Assembly (NCBI RefSeq): GCF_900089605.1
Contig: NZ_LT594324.1
Location: forward strand, 2,480,001-2,544,000
Direction of reading: 5' to 3'
Source: Micromonospora narathiwatensis
GTDB lineage: Bacteria > Actinomycetota > Actinomycetes > Mycobacteriales > Micromonosporaceae
DNA: 64,000 bases
Numbering within the stretch: position 1 is the first letter of the stretch; every line of letters begins with the position of its first letter. Positions 8,218 to 16,898 of the stretch are shown piece by piece. Below the pieces are notes generated by a model. That model was given only the letters and a program-made list of their open reading frames with translations, was not told the DNA's origin and ran no database searches. A program made the position numbers and the translations under genes.

Positions 8218-9168
8218 ATGTCAGCCGTCACCACACCCGTTACCAGATCGCCCGACGCCGGCCCGGCACCCGCGGCGGAGTCGGCCTGGTCGCGCTGGGC
8301 CAACGCGCACCGCAAGTGGCTCTTCGCGGCACCCGCCATGGCGTTCGTCGCCGCGCTGATCATCTTCCCGGTGGCGTGGACCGGATACCTCAGCCTGACC
8401 GACGCCGAGGGCTCGGTACGCGCCGAGAGCAACTTCATCGGGTTCCAGAACTATCTCGACGTGCTCAGCGACACCGAGCGGTTCTGGCCGGCGGTGTGGC
8501 GCACCGTCCTCTTCACCGGCGTCGTGCTCCTCGTCGAGGTCGCGCTCGGCATGGCGATCGCCCTGCTGCTGTGGCGGCCGTTCCGCGGTGAGAAGTGGGT
8601 CCGGGTCGCCATCCTCCTGCCGCTGGTGGCCACCCCGGTCGCGGTCGGCATGATGTGGCGGCTGATCTTCGACCCCAACATCGGCATGGCGAACCAGCTG
8701 CTCAGCTGGGTCGGCATCGGCCCACAGCCCTGGCTGGCCGGCCAGAACTCGGCCCTGCCGACGACGATGTTCATCGACATCTGGCAGTGGACGCCGATGG
8801 TCGTGCTGATCCTGCTGGCCGGCCTGACCGCGCTCTCCGACGAGCCCCAGGAGGCGGCCCTCATCGACGGCGCCAGCACCTGGCAGCGGTTTCGGCACGT
8901 CACCCTGCCGCTGCTGATGCCCACCGTGATCGTCGCGATCCTGCTGCGTGGCATCGACGCGCTGAAGACCTTCGACATCCTCTACGCCACCAAGGGCCGC
9001 GGCGGCGGGTCGTTCCACGAGGTGGAGACCCTCAACGTCTACGCGTACGGCCTGAGCTTCGACTACAACGAGTACGGCGTGTCATCGACGGTCCTCATCA
9101 TCTTCTTCCTGATCATCATCGGGGTGATGTGGGCCCTGACCTACCGCAAGAAGGGGCTGGAGCGATGA
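8218..9168 (+). CDS. Sugar ABC transporter permease, MalF/UgpA type
   Basis: A 316-residue inner-membrane permease with six predicted helices; the first is near residues 37-57 (FAAPAMAFVAALIIFPVAW). The binding-protein-dependent permease signature is present as DEPQEAALIDGASTWQRFRH at about residues 210-229, which contacts the ATPase. A cytoplasmic N-terminus of about 35 residues precedes helix 1. It pairs with the next gene (ATGA overlap) to form the channel. No ATPase gene is present in the operon, as is common for actinobacterial CUT1 systems that share an MsiK-type ATPase encoded elsewhere. Confidence 0.9.
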   Translation: MSAVTTPVTRSPDAGPAPAAESAWSRWANAHRKWLFAAPAMAFVAALIIFPVAWTGYLSLTDAEGSVRAESNFIGFQNYLDVLSDTERFWPAVWRTVLFTGVVLLVEVALGMAIALLLWRPFRGEKWVRVAILLPLVATPVAVGMMWRLIFDPNIGMANQLLSWVGIGPQPWLAGQNSALPTTMFIDIWQWTPMVVLILLAGLTALSDEPQEAALIDGASTWQRFRHVTLPLLMPTVIVAILLRGIDALKTFDILYATKGRGGGSFHEVETLNVYAYGLSFDYNEYGVSSTVLIIFFLIIIGVMWALTYRKKGLER

Positions 9169-9980
9169 ACCCGAGCCGGCCGTTCAAGGTCTTCAAGGCG
9201 CTCGCCCTGGCCGTCGTGGTGCTCTCGCTGGTCGCGCCGCTGCTGTGGATGATCGCCGCCTCGTTGAAGACCAACGTCGACATCTACGACACCGAAAAGG
9301 CGTTCGCCTTCTCGCCCACGCTGGACAACTACCACAACGTGCTCCAGCAGGCGAACTACGTCCAGTTCATCGGCAACAGCCTCTGGGTGGCGTTCGCCGC
9401 CACGGTGCTCTCCCTCCTCCTCGGGGTGCCCGCCGCGTACTCGATGAGCCGGTTCAACATGAAGAAGTCCGCGCTCGTCGTGCTCATGGCCCGGGTCATC
9501 CCCGGCGTCTCGCTCCTGGTGCCGTGGTACTACGTCTTCTCGAACCTGCACATGGTCGGCGGCTTCACGGTGCTGATCCTGAGCCACATGTTCGTGTCGC
9601 TGCCGCTGATCGTCTACATCATGATGGGCTTCTTCGACAGCCTGCCGGAGGACCTGGAGGAGGCGGCGCTGGTCGACGGGCTGACCCACATCGGCGCGTT
9701 CCGCCGGATCACCCTGCCGCTCTCCGTGCCGGGCGTCGCCACGGCCGGGATCCTGTCCTTCATCTTCTCCTGGAACAACTTCATGTTCGCCCTGGTGCTC
9801 TCCGGCGCGGACACCAAGACCCTGCCGGTGGCGATCTTCGACTTCGTCGGCTACGCCAGCATCGACTGGGGCGGTCTGATGGCCGCGGCCACCGTGGTCA
9901 CCCTGCCGATCATGGTGATCGCCCTGTTCGTGCAGAAGTACATCGTCTCCGGCCTCACCGCCGGTGCCACGAAGGGCTGA
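9165..9980 (+). CDS. Sugar ABC transporter permease, MalG type
   Basis: A 271-residue membrane permease with about six helices. The start is ATG 9165, which overlaps the previous stop by four bases (ATGA), so the pair is translationally coupled. The ATPase-coupling EAA loop reads LPEDLEEAALVDGLTHIGAF at about residues 158-177. An N-terminal helix (ALALAVVVLSLVAPLLWMIA) and the C-terminal LFVQKYIVSGLTAGATKG are typical of MalG/UgpE proteins, which end with a conserved KYxxxGLTAGAVKG tail. It forms the heterodimeric channel with the preceding permease. Confidence 0.92.
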   Translation: MNPSRPFKVFKALALAVVVLSLVAPLLWMIAASLKTNVDIYDTEKAFAFSPTLDNYHNVLQQANYVQFIGNSLWVAFAATVLSLLLGVPAAYSMSRFNMKKSALVVLMARVIPGVSLLVPWYYVFSNLHMVGGFTVLILSHMFVSLPLIVYIMMGFFDSLPEDLEEAALVDGLTHIGAFRRITLPLSVPGVATAGILSFIFSWNNFMFALVLSGADTKTLPVAIFDFVGYASIDWGGLMAAATVVTLPIMVIALFVQKYIVSGLTAGATKG

Positions 9981-9985
9981 CCGGC

Positions 9986-11134
9986 ATGACCACCATCGCG
10001 CGCATCGAGACGTTCCTCGTCGCCCCCCGCTGGCTCTTCGTCCGCGTCGAGACCACCGACGGGATCGTCGGCTGGGGGGAGGCGACCTGCGAGGGCCGGT
10101 CCGAGACCGTCCGCACCGCCGTCGAGCAGCTCAGCGAGCTGCTGATCGGCCGGGACGCGCTGCGGATCGAGGACCACTGGCAGGTCATGACGAAGGGCTC
10201 CTTCTATCGCGGCGGGCCGATCCTGGCCAGCGCCGTGGCCGGCCTCGACCAGGCACTGTGGGACATCGCCGGCAAGCACTACGGCGCCCCGGTGCACCAG
10301 CTGCTCGGCGGCCCGGTCCGGGACCGGATCCGGGTGTACGGCTGGGTCGGCGGCGACGAGCCCAGCGAGGTCCGCGACCAGATCAGCGCCGCCGTCGAGA
10401 CGGGCCTCACCGCCGTGAAGATGAACGCCTCGGGCCCGATGAGCCCGGTGGCCTCGGTGGCCGAACTCGACGGCGTGGTCCAGCGGGTCGCGGCGGCCCG
10501 CGAGGTGCTCGGTGACCACCGGGACGTCGCGGTCGACTTCCACGGCCGGTTCAGCCTCGCCACCGCCCGCCGGGTCGCCCCGCTGCTCGAACCCTACCGG
10601 CCGTTCTTCCTGGAGGAGCCGGTCGTCCCGGAGAACTCGCACCTCATCGGCGAACTGGTCCGCGCCACCACCACGCCGGTGTCCACCGGGGAACGGCTCT
10701 ACAACCGGCAGGAGTTCCTGCCGGTGCTCCAGGCCGGCATCGCGGTGGCCCAGCCGGACCTCTCGCACGCCGGCGGCATCACCGAGGTCCGCAAGATCGC
10801 CGCGCTGGCCGAGGTGTACGACGTGCAACTCGCCCCGCACTGCCCGCTCGGCCCGATCGCCCTGGCGTCCTGCCTGCAGGTCGGCTTCGCCACGCCGAAC
10901 TACCTGATCCAGGAGCAGAGCATCGGCATCCACTACAACCTCGGCGCCGAGGTGCTCGACTACTGCCTCGACAAGAAGCCGCTGACCTTCGTCGACGGCC
11001 ACGTCGAGCGGCTCACGGGACCCGGCCTCGGCATCGAGATAGACGAAAACGCGGTGCGGGTGGCGGACAAGCGCGGGCACGCCTGGCGCAGCCCCACCTG
11101 GCGGCACCGCGACGGCTCCTATGCGGAATGGTGA
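9986..11134 (+). CDS. dgoD: Galactonate dehydratase-type enolase superfamily enzyme
   Basis: A 382-residue mandelate racemase/muconate-lactonising family acid-sugar dehydratase, the same length as E. coli DgoD. Predicted metal ligands are Asp184 (VDFHGR), Glu210 (FLEEP) and Glu236 (STGER). His186 and His285 (APHCPLGP) sit at the positions of the DgoD catalytic acid and base. The reaction would convert D-galactonate to 2-keto-3-deoxy-galactonate. ATG 9986 follows the permease stop by five bases. Close relatives act on other aldonates, so the exact substrate is inferred from conserved active-site spacing. Confidence 0.88.
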   Translation: MTTIARIETFLVAPRWLFVRVETTDGIVGWGEATCEGRSETVRTAVEQLSELLIGRDALRIEDHWQVMTKGSFYRGGPILASAVAGLDQALWDIAGKHYGAPVHQLLGGPVRDRIRVYGWVGGDEPSEVRDQISAAVETGLTAVKMNASGPMSPVASVAELDGVVQRVAAAREVLGDHRDVAVDFHGRFSLATARRVAPLLEPYRPFFLEEPVVPENSHLIGELVRATTTPVSTGERLYNRQEFLPVLQAGIAVAQPDLSHAGGITEVRKIAALAEVYDVQLAPHCPLGPIALASCLQVGFATPNYLIQEQSIGIHYNLGAEVLDYCLDKKPLTFVDGHVERLTGPGLGIEIDENAVRVADKRGHAWRSPTWRHRDGSYAEW

Positions 11135-11138
11135 TCAC

Positions 11139-11762
11139 GTGACCGTCAATCTCACCGCCGAACTCACCGCCACCCGGATGCTCGCGGTCATCCGTGGCAG
11201 CGACACCGCCGGCGCGATCGCCGCCGGCACCGCCCTGCTGCAAGAGGGCGTACGCATCGTCGAGGTGGCCCTCACCACGCCGAACGCGGCCTCGGCCGTC
11301 GAGGCGCTGCGCGCGGTGGCGCCCGCCGGGTCCCTGGTCGGCGCGGGCACCGTGCTCACCGCCGCCGACGTCGCCGACGTGGCCGCCGCGGGTGCGCAGT
11401 TCGTGGTGACGCCGGCCGTGGTCGAGTCGATTCCCGCGGCGGCCCGGCGCGGCCTGCCCGTCGCCGCCGGAGCGCTCACCCCGACGGAGGCGTACACCGC
11501 GATGCGGATGGGCGCGTCGGCGATCAAGCTGTTCCCGGTCTCGGTGGGCGGTCCGGCGTACCTGAAGGCGGTGCGCGACCCGTTCCCGGACATCCCGTTC
11601 GTGGCGGTCGGCGGGGTGGGGCTGGCCGACCTGCCCGGGTACTTCGCCGCCGGGGCGATCGCCGTCGGCGTGGGCGGACCGCTGGTCGGCGACGCGGCCT
11701 CCGGTGGCGACCTCGACGCCCTGCGCGAGCGGGCCCGCGCCTACCTCGCCGCCGTCTCATGA
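11139..11762 (+). CDS. KDPG/KDPGal-type class I aldolase
   Basis: A 207-residue Eda/DgoA-family aldolase that cleaves 2-keto-3-deoxy-6-phospho-hexonates to pyruvate and glyceraldehyde 3-phosphate. Lys130 in IKLFP is the Schiff-base lysine and Glu42 in VEVALTT the general acid/base. The position that is Arg49 in E. coli KDPG aldolase is Thr here, so the pocket is not the canonical Eda one and may accept the galacto epimer. The start is taken as GTG 11139, four bases after the previous stop; ATG 11121 would overlap dgoD. The stop overlaps the kinase start. Confidence 0.87.
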   Translation: MTVNLTAELTATRMLAVIRGSDTAGAIAAGTALLQEGVRIVEVALTTPNAASAVEALRAVAPAGSLVGAGTVLTAADVADVAAAGAQFVVTPAVVESIPAAARRGLPVAAGALTPTEAYTAMRMGASAIKLFPVSVGGPAYLKAVRDPFPDIPFVAVGGVGLADLPGYFAAGAIAVGVGGPLVGDAASGGDLDALRERARAYLAAVS

Positions 11763-12775
11763 CCGCCACCGACCTCGACGCCGTACGCGAGCCGGGCCCC
11801 CGCCTACCCGGCCCCCGCGCCGCGACCGGCGTCGACCTGCTCACCTTCGGCGAGGCCCTGGTCTCGCTGCGCTCGGCCGGACCGCTCGCCGCCGGCGGCC
11901 CGCTGCACCCGCACCTGGCCGGGGCGGAGTGCAACGTGGCCGTCGGCGTGTCCCGGCTCGGCCACCGCGCGGCCTTCGCCGGCCGGGTCAGCGGCGACGA
12001 ACTCGGCGGGTTCCTGCTGCGGCAGCTGCGCGCCGAGAGCGTGGACGTCGCCCACGTGACCCGCGACCCGGAGCGTTCGGCCGGGCTGATGTTCCTGGAG
12101 CGGCGTACCGCCGACCTGACCCGGGTCGTCTACCAGCGGGCCGGCTCGGCCGGGTCGGCGCTGTGCGTCGACGACCTGCGTCCCGCTTTGGCGGCCGGGG
12201 CGCGGGTGTTGCACCTGACCGGGATCACCCCGGCGCTGTCCGACAGCGCCCGGGAGGCGACCCGGTGGGCGGCGGAGACGGCGTGCCGGGCCGGGACGCT
12301 GGTCTGCCTCGACGTCAACCACCGGGCGAAGCTGTGGAGCCGGGACGCGGCCCGGGCCGTGCTCGCCCCGCTCGCCGGGCACGTCTCGGTCGTCGTGGCC
12401 TCCGCCGACGAGCTGGACCTCGTCGGCACGCCGGGTGCCGACGAGCCGACCGTCGTGGCCGAGCTGCTCGACCGGGGCGTGTCGACCGTGCTGGTGAAGC
12501 TCGGCGGCGACGGCGCGCGCGCGTACACCGGGGAGGGCCGGCTGGAGGCGGCGGCGCTGCCCGTGACGGCGGTCGACACCGTCGGCGCGGGGGACGCCTT
12601 CACCGCCGGCTACCTCTCCGGCCACCTGGACGGACTCGACCTGGCCGGGCGGCTGCGCCGCGCGGTCACCCTCGGCGCCTTCGCCGTCGCCGGCCACGGC
12701 GACTGGGAGGCCCTGCCGCGCCGCGACGAGCTGTCCCTCCTGGACGACCTGCAGCCCGGCAGCACCCTTCGCTGA
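11759..12775 (+). CDS. kdgK: PfkB-family 2-keto-3-deoxygluconate-type kinase
   Basis: A 338-residue ribokinase-fold sugar kinase. The PfkB signature [12 protein letters not shown] occupies residues 273-284, with Asp279 as catalytic base. [14 protein letters not shown] substrate-binding residues lie near 55-65 ([15 protein letters not shown]), and [10 protein letters not shown] near 184-193 resembles 2-keto-3-deoxygluconate kinases. It phosphorylates KDG or KDGal made by the two flanking dehydratases to feed the aldolase. ATG 11759 overlaps the aldolase stop by four bases. An N-terminal Pro/Arg-rich extension of about 24 residues precedes the fold. Confidence 0.87.
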   Translation: MTATDLDAVREPGPRLPGPRAATGVDLLTFGEALVSLRSAGPLAAGGPLHPHLAGAECNVAVGVSRLGHRAAFAGRVSGDELGGFLLRQLRAESVDVAHVTRDPERSAGLMFLERRTADLTRVVYQRAGSAGSALCVDDLRPALAAGARVLHLTGITPALSDSAREATRWAAETACRAGTLVCLDVNHRAKLWSRDAARAVLAPLAGHVSVVVASADELDLVGTPGADEPTVVAELLDRGVSTVLVKLGGDGARAYTGEGRLEAAALPVTAVDTVGAGDAFTAGYLSGHLDGLDLAGRLRRAVTLGAFAVAGHGDWEALPRRDELSLLDDLQPGSTLR

Positions 12776-12798
12776 ACCACCCTGAGAAAGGCACGCGC

Positions 12799-14028
12799 GT
12801 GAAGATCGTCGCAGCGGACGTCATCGTCTCCAGCCCCGACCGCAACTTCGTCACCCTCAAGATCACCACAGACGACGGGCTGACCGGGCTGGGGGACGGC
12901 ACCCTCAACGGGCGGGAGCTGTCGGTCGCGTCCTATCTGGCCGACCACGTCGTCCCCCTGCTGATCGGGCGGGACCCGCACCGGATCGAGGACACCTGGC
13001 AGTTCCTCTACCGGTCGGCGTACTGGCGGCGCGGCCCGGTCACCATGGCCGCCATCGCGGCGGTGGACGTGGCCCTCTGGGACATCAAGGCCAAGGCCGC
13101 CGGGATGCCGTTGTACCAACTGCTCGGCGGCGCGTCCCGGACCGGGCTCATGGCGTACGGGCACGCCTCCGGGCGGGACCTGCCGGAGCTGTTCGACTCG
13201 ATCCGCCGCCACCTCGACCTCGGCTTCCGGTCCATCCGGGTGCAGACCTCGGTGCCCGGCATCAACGCCGTCTACGGCGTGGCCGCGCAGCCCAGCGCCG
13301 ACGGCAAGCGTTACGACTACGAGCCGGCCCAGCGCACCCCGCTGCCCGTCGAGGAGGACTGGGACACCCGCGCCTACCTGCGCCACCTGCCCGGCGTCTT
13401 CGAGGCGGTACGCAACGAGTTCGGTCCCGAACTGCCGCTGCTGCACGACGGGCACCACCGGATGACCCCCATCCAGGCCGCCAAGCTCGGCAAGGCGCTC
13501 GAACCGTACGACCTGTTCTGGCTGGAGGACTGCACCCCGGCGGAGAACCAGGAGGCGCTGCGCCTGGTCCGCCAGCACACCACCACCCCGCTGGCCATCG
13601 GCGAGGTCTTCAACACCGTCTGGGACTACCAGACGCTGATCCGCGAGCAGCTCATCGACTACGTCCGGTCCGCCGTGACCCACACCGGCGGCATCACCGC
13701 CATGCGCAAGCTGCTCGACTTCGCCGCCCAGTACCAGATCAAGTCCGGCATCCACGGCCCCACCGACATCTCGCCGGTCGGCATGGCCGCCGCGCTGCAC
13801 CTGGACCTGGCCATCCACAACTTCGGCATCCAGGAGTACATGCAGCACGGCCCGCTCACCAACGAGGTGTTCCGCCAGTCGTTCACCTTCACCGACGGCT
13901 ACCTGCACCCGGGGGAGCAGCCCGGCCTCGGCGTGGAACTCGACGAGGAGGCCGCCGCCCGATTCCCGTACCAGCCGGCGTACCTGCCGTTCAACCGGCT
14001 GAAGGACGGCACCGTCCATGACTGGTGA
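12799..14028 (+). CDS. manD: Mannonate dehydratase-type enolase superfamily enzyme (ManD/RspA family)
   Basis: A 409-residue acid-sugar dehydratase. Metal ligands are Asp217 (LLHDGHH), Glu243 (WLEDCTP) and Glu269 (AIGEVFN), with His219 and His319 (GIHGPTD) and Tyr159 where ManD proteins place their catalytic residues. ManD converts D-mannonate, and often D-gluconate slowly, to 2-keto-3-deoxygluconate. Residues 165-185 form the insertion loop typical of this family. GTG 12799 has GAAAGG upstream. The stop overlaps the gluconokinase start by 11 bases. Family members vary from high-efficiency mannonate dehydratases to inactive relatives, so activity needs testing. Confidence 0.87.
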   Translation: MKIVAADVIVSSPDRNFVTLKITTDDGLTGLGDGTLNGRELSVASYLADHVVPLLIGRDPHRIEDTWQFLYRSAYWRRGPVTMAAIAAVDVALWDIKAKAAGMPLYQLLGGASRTGLMAYGHASGRDLPELFDSIRRHLDLGFRSIRVQTSVPGINAVYGVAAQPSADGKRYDYEPAQRTPLPVEEDWDTRAYLRHLPGVFEAVRNEFGPELPLLHDGHHRMTPIQAAKLGKALEPYDLFWLEDCTPAENQEALRLVRQHTTTPLAIGEVFNTVWDYQTLIREQLIDYVRSAVTHTGGITAMRKLLDFAAQYQIKSGIHGPTDISPVGMAAALHLDLAIHNFGIQEYMQHGPLTNEVFRQSFTFTDGYLHPGEQPGLGVELDEEAAARFPYQPAYLPFNRLKDGTVHDW

Positions 14029-14563
14029 GCAGCGCGCCACCCGGCACATCGTCGTGATGGGCGTGTCCGGGGCGGGCAAGACGACGGTGGCCCGGGGGAT
14101 CAGCGAGCTGACCGGCCTGCGGCTCGCCGAGGCGGACGAGTTCCACACCGAGGCCCACGTGGAACAGATGCGCGCCGGCATCCCGCTGAACGACACGGAC
14201 CGGGAGCCATGGCTGCGCGCCCTGGCCGGCTGGATGGCCGAGCGGCACGCCGAGGGGGTCTCCACCGTGCTGGCCTGCTCGGCGCTGAAACGCGCCTACC
14301 GGGACGTGCTGCGGCAGGGGCCGCAGAGGGTCGAGTTCCTGCACCTGGACGGGTCGGCGGAGCTGATGCGGGAGCGGTTGGACAGGCGGGTCGGGCACTA
14401 CATGCCGGCGAGCCTGTTCGACTCGCAGCGGGCGATCCTGGAGCACCTGGAGCCGGACGAGTCCGGCATGGTGCTGGAGGTGGAGGCGCCACCGGACGAC
14501 CTCGTCCGAGCGGCGATCGACCGGCTCGGCCTGCCGCTGCGCGAGGCCGCCGCCGGCCGCTGA
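14018..14563 (+). CDS. gntK: Gluconokinase, GntK/IdnK type
   Basis: A 181-residue P-loop kinase that phosphorylates D-gluconate to 6-phosphogluconate. The Walker A motif GVSGAGKT is at residues 15-22. [20 protein letters not shown] and [13 protein letters not shown] are characteristic gluconate-binding and lid segments, and [11 protein letters not shown] is near residue 126. It is the last gene of the sugar-acid operon, overlapping manD by 11 bases. It would give gluconate a route into the pentose phosphate pathway separate from the dehydratase branch. Confidence 0.92.
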   Translation: MTGEQRATRHIVVMGVSGAGKTTVARGISELTGLRLAEADEFHTEAHVEQMRAGIPLNDTDREPWLRALAGWMAERHAEGVSTVLACSALKRAYRDVLRQGPQRVEFLHLDGSAELMRERLDRRVGHYMPASLFDSQRAILEHLEPDESGMVLEVEAPPDDLVRAAIDRLGLPLREAAAGR

Positions 14564-14583
14564 CCGCGCCCGCCCCACGCCGG

Positions 14584-14660
14584 GCCTCGGCGCCTTCCGG
14601 TCCCGGGCCCGGCCGTCGGGGCGGCGCTCAGCCTCGGCGACGTCCGTCCCGGGCCCGGCC
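14584..14660. repeat. Imperfect ~30-bp direct repeat downstream of gntK
   Basis: Two copies starting GCCTCGGCG and ending GTCCCGGGCCCGGCC lie at 14584-14614 and 14631-14660. The last 15 bases are identical. The CCGGGCCCGG core is itself palindromic, so this 150-bp gap between convergent genes may act as a structured transcript end. No other feature is seen in 14564-14717. Confidence 0.5.
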
Positions 14661-14717
14661 TCGACCCTGTCCCGGCCCGTCGGGACGCGCCCGGACCACG
14701 TCCGGACGCCGTCGCGG

Positions 14718-15146
14718 TCAGTCGGGCGTGGCGTCCAGGTAGACCCAGCGGCCGTCCTCCCGGACGAAGCGGCTGTGCTCCTCCAGCGTGCCGGGGCGGC
14801 CCGCCTCCCGGTGGTGGGCGCGGAAGCGGACCGTGCCCGTGGTGTCGAAGAGGCCGCCCCGGTCGCCGCCGAGGACCTCCAGCCGCAGCCACCGCAGCCC
14901 CGGGTCCAGCCGCAGCCGCGCCGGCTGGGTCGAGGAGTGCCAGCTGTGCAGCAGGTAGTCGGCGTCGCCGACGGCGAAGGCGCTGAACCGCGACCGCATC
15001 AGCGCCTCGGCGGTCGCCGCCGTCGCCGCGCCCCGGTGGATCGGGCCGCAACATTCCGCGTACGGCAGGCCCGTCCCGCAGGGACAGGCCCCGCTCGCCC
15101 GTTCGGCCGCGCTCCGGCCCGCGCCACGTCTCGCCACGGTCGCCAT
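14718..15146 (-). CDS. YchJ-family (UPF0225) SEC-C motif protein
   Basis: A 142-residue protein of the YchJ family. An N-terminal SEC-C-like zinc motif (CPCGTGLPYAECCGP, residues 20-34) precedes an NTF2-like domain starting with TAEALMRSRFSAFAVGDADY. The C-terminal half contains VRFRAHHREAG and a closing WVYLDATPD. Function is unknown; SEC-C motifs bind zinc and often mediate contacts with ribosome- or Sec-associated partners. ATG 15146 is chosen since MATVARRG leads directly into the motif. It converges on gntK and is divergent from the coiled-coil gene across 65 bp. Confidence 0.85.
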   Translation of the reverse strand: MATVARRGAGRSAAERASGACPCGTGLPYAECCGPIHRGAATAATAEALMRSRFSAFAVGDADYLLHSWHSSTQPARLRLDPGLRWLRLEVLGGDRGGLFDTTGTVRFRAHHREAGRPGTLEEHSRFVREDGRWVYLDATPD

Positions 15147-15199
15147 CCTGCCGCAGCGGCGAGCGGCCGGGGCCGCCGGGTGACCTTGCGCGGCCGCGC

Positions 15200-15205
15200 T
15201 GCAAT
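15200..15205 (+). promoter_or_regulatory. -10 box of a leaderless promoter (TGCAAT)
   Basis: TGCAAT is followed by six bases and then the ATG at 15212, with no ribosome-binding site. It is a weaker match than the TAGGTT boxes elsewhere. Confidence 0.35.
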
Positions 15206-15211
15206 GGCCCC

Positions 15212-16156
15212 ATGAACGGGGACGTGACACGGCGGCTCGCCGAGGCGGTCGAGCGACTACGCGAACACGAGACGATCGGTGGGCAGGTCGAGCTGCTGCG
15301 CCGCCGGGTGGACGAGGCGGAACGGCAACTCGACCGGCTGCGCGACGCGCACGAGCGGGAGCAGCAGGACGTCGAACGCCTGGAGGGCCGATCGATCACC
15401 CGCGTCGTCGCCTTGCTGCGCGGCACCCGCGACGACGATCTGGCCCGGGAACGCGCCGAGGCAGGGCTGGCCGCCCGACGCGAGGCGGACGCGCGGGCGC
15501 ACCTCGCCGGGCTGCGCCGCGAGCACCGGGCCGCCCAGGCGCGCCACGCCGAGCTGGCCGACGCGCCCGCGGCGTACGCGGCCCTGCTCGACGAGCGGGA
15601 ACGGCTCCTGATCGCCGGCCGGGACCCCCGGGCGGCCCGCCTCGCCGCGTTGGCCGCCGAACGGGACCGGCTCGCCACCCGAGCCCGACAGGTCGACGAG
15701 GCGGCCCGGGCGGCGACGGCTGCGCGGACCGCCCTCGTCGCGGTGCGCGACCACCTGGCCAAGGCGAACGGCTGGTCCACCTACGACACCTTCTTCGGCG
15801 GCGGGATCGTGGGCAGCATGATGAAGCACAGCCGGATGGACGACGCCGCCGCGGCGGCCCGGGTCGCGGACCGGCGGCTGGCGGTGCTGCGTACCGAGCT
15901 GTCCGACCTGCCCGGCGGGTGGCTCGCGCCGGAGCTGGAGGTGGGCGAGCTGACCCGCTTCGCCGACATCTTCCTCGACAACATCTTCACCGACCTCGCC
16001 GTACGCGGGCGGATCCGGCGGGCGCAGGACGCGGTCGACCGGGCCGGTACGGCGGTCGCCCGGCTGCGGGACCGGCTCGCCACCGAGGCGGGCGAGTTGC
16101 ACCGGTGTCGCACCGCCGTCGCGGTGGAACGGGTCGGCCTGCTCACCGCCCCCTGA
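15212..16156 (+). CDS. Coiled-coil protein of unknown function
   Basis: I do not recognise a family. The 314 residues are almost entirely helical. A long coiled coil spans about residues 5-55 (ELLRRRVDEAERQLDRL), with further Ala/Arg/Glu-rich heptads at 70-185. They are interrupted by a conserved-looking patch near residues 188-210 (WSTYDTFFGGGIVGSMMKHS) and a second patch near 240-270 (FADIFLDNIFTDLAVRGRI). There are no signal peptide or membrane segments. The Gly/Met-rich patch between coils could be a hinge or small-molecule/partner site (inference). It sits between the YchJ gene and the histone-like gene and is probably its own leaderless unit. Confidence 0.75.
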   Translation: MNGDVTRRLAEAVERLREHETIGGQVELLRRRVDEAERQLDRLRDAHEREQQDVERLEGRSITRVVALLRGTRDDDLARERAEAGLAARREADARAHLAGLRREHRAAQARHAELADAPAAYAALLDERERLLIAGRDPRAARLAALAAERDRLATRARQVDEAARAATAARTALVAVRDHLAKANGWSTYDTFFGGGIVGSMMKHSRMDDAAAAARVADRRLAVLRTELSDLPGGWLAPELEVGELTRFADIFLDNIFTDLAVRGRIRRAQDAVDRAGTAVARLRDRLATEAGELHRCRTAVAVERVGLLTAP

Positions 16157-16173
16157 GCGGGCACGGCGCGGTC

Positions 16174-16680
16174 TCAGCGGGCGCTCGTCCGGGCCGTACG
16201 CCGGTTGCCGAACGACTCCATGGTGGTCGCCTTCCTCGCCGGCGTCCGGGTCTCGGCGATCCGGCGGGCCCGGGCGGTGGCCGTGACCTTCTTCGCCGTG
16301 GCCTTGCGGGCCGTGCCCTTCCTGGTGGTCGTCTTCTTCGCGGTGGCCCGCGTGGCGGGCGCCTTCTTCGCCGCGGCCTTGGTGGCCGGGGCCTTCTTCG
16401 CGGCGGTCGCCTTCTTCGCGGGCGTCGCCTTCTTCGCGGCCGTCGCCTTGGCGGTCGGCCGTCGGGTGGGCGTGGCGGTGGTGGCCGCGGTGTCCTTCTT
16501 CTTCGCGGTCCGGGCGGTCGTCGGGGTGGGCTTTCCGCCCGGCGTCTTGGCCGCGGTCGCCCCCGTCGCCCGCCTGGTGGCGGTCGCCACCTTCTTCGCC
16601 GCCGCCTTGTTCGGCATCGGGGCCTTCCGCGCCCCGGTGGCCTTCCGAGCGCTGCTGGGTCTGGTGGCCGCCTGGGCCAT
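16174..16680 (-). CDS. Lys/Ala-rich histone H1-like protein
   Basis: A 168-residue, extremely basic low-complexity protein. Units such as ATAAKKATPAKKA, KKAPATKAAAKK and TTTRKGTARKATAKK repeat along most of its length. The composition (Lys, Ala, Thr, Pro, Arg) matches eukaryotic-like histone H1 tails and the C-terminal tails of actinobacterial HupB, but no HU domain is present. A nucleoid or RNA-binding role is inferred from charge alone. ATG 16680 has GGGAGG just upstream. The opposite strand is also open and reads as a Val/Ala/Phe-rich false membrane protein. Confidence 0.72.
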   Translation of the reverse strand: MAQAATRPSSARKATGARKAPMPNKAAAKKVATATRRATGATAAKTPGGKPTPTTARTAKKKDTAATTATPTRRPTAKATAAKKATPAKKATAAKKAPATKAAAKKAPATRATAKKTTTRKGTARKATAKKVTATARARRIAETRTPARKATTMESFGNRRTARTSAR

Positions 16681-16886
16681 CGTTCCTCCCTCGCTCCTCC
16701 GCCGCGGCCCGGACGGGTGGGTGCCGTCCGGCGACGTCGGGCCGACCGGCCCACGCGGCGCGCGTGTCTTCCCACCGGGCCGCCGGTCAAACACCGTGGA
16801 CCCGGTTCGGACGGGCGGCGCGCGGCCCGCGATTGGCCCAATGGTCGACGCATCGATCGGCTCTGCTGTTGGGCCGCTTCCGGGCT

Positions 16887-16892
16887 TAGCGT
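16887..16892 (+). promoter_or_regulatory. -10 box of a leaderless promoter (TAGCGT)
   Basis: TAGCGT lies six bases before the GTG at 16899. This supports that start over the internal ATG at 16929, which in turn has a fair ribosome-binding site (AGGGGA, 16915-16920). Both starts could be used. Confidence 0.45.
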
Positions 16893-16898
16893 CAGTAC

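Noticed and set aside
12610..14265. 551-residue minus-strand open frame across manD and gntK
   Set aside because: It is the reverse complement of two clear enzymes with conserved active sites.
16205..16700. Val/Ala/Phe-rich putative membrane protein on the plus strand
   Set aside because: It mirrors the Lys/Ala-rich gene (AAG codons read as CTT/TTC). The minus strand has a good ribosome-binding site and a known compositional class.
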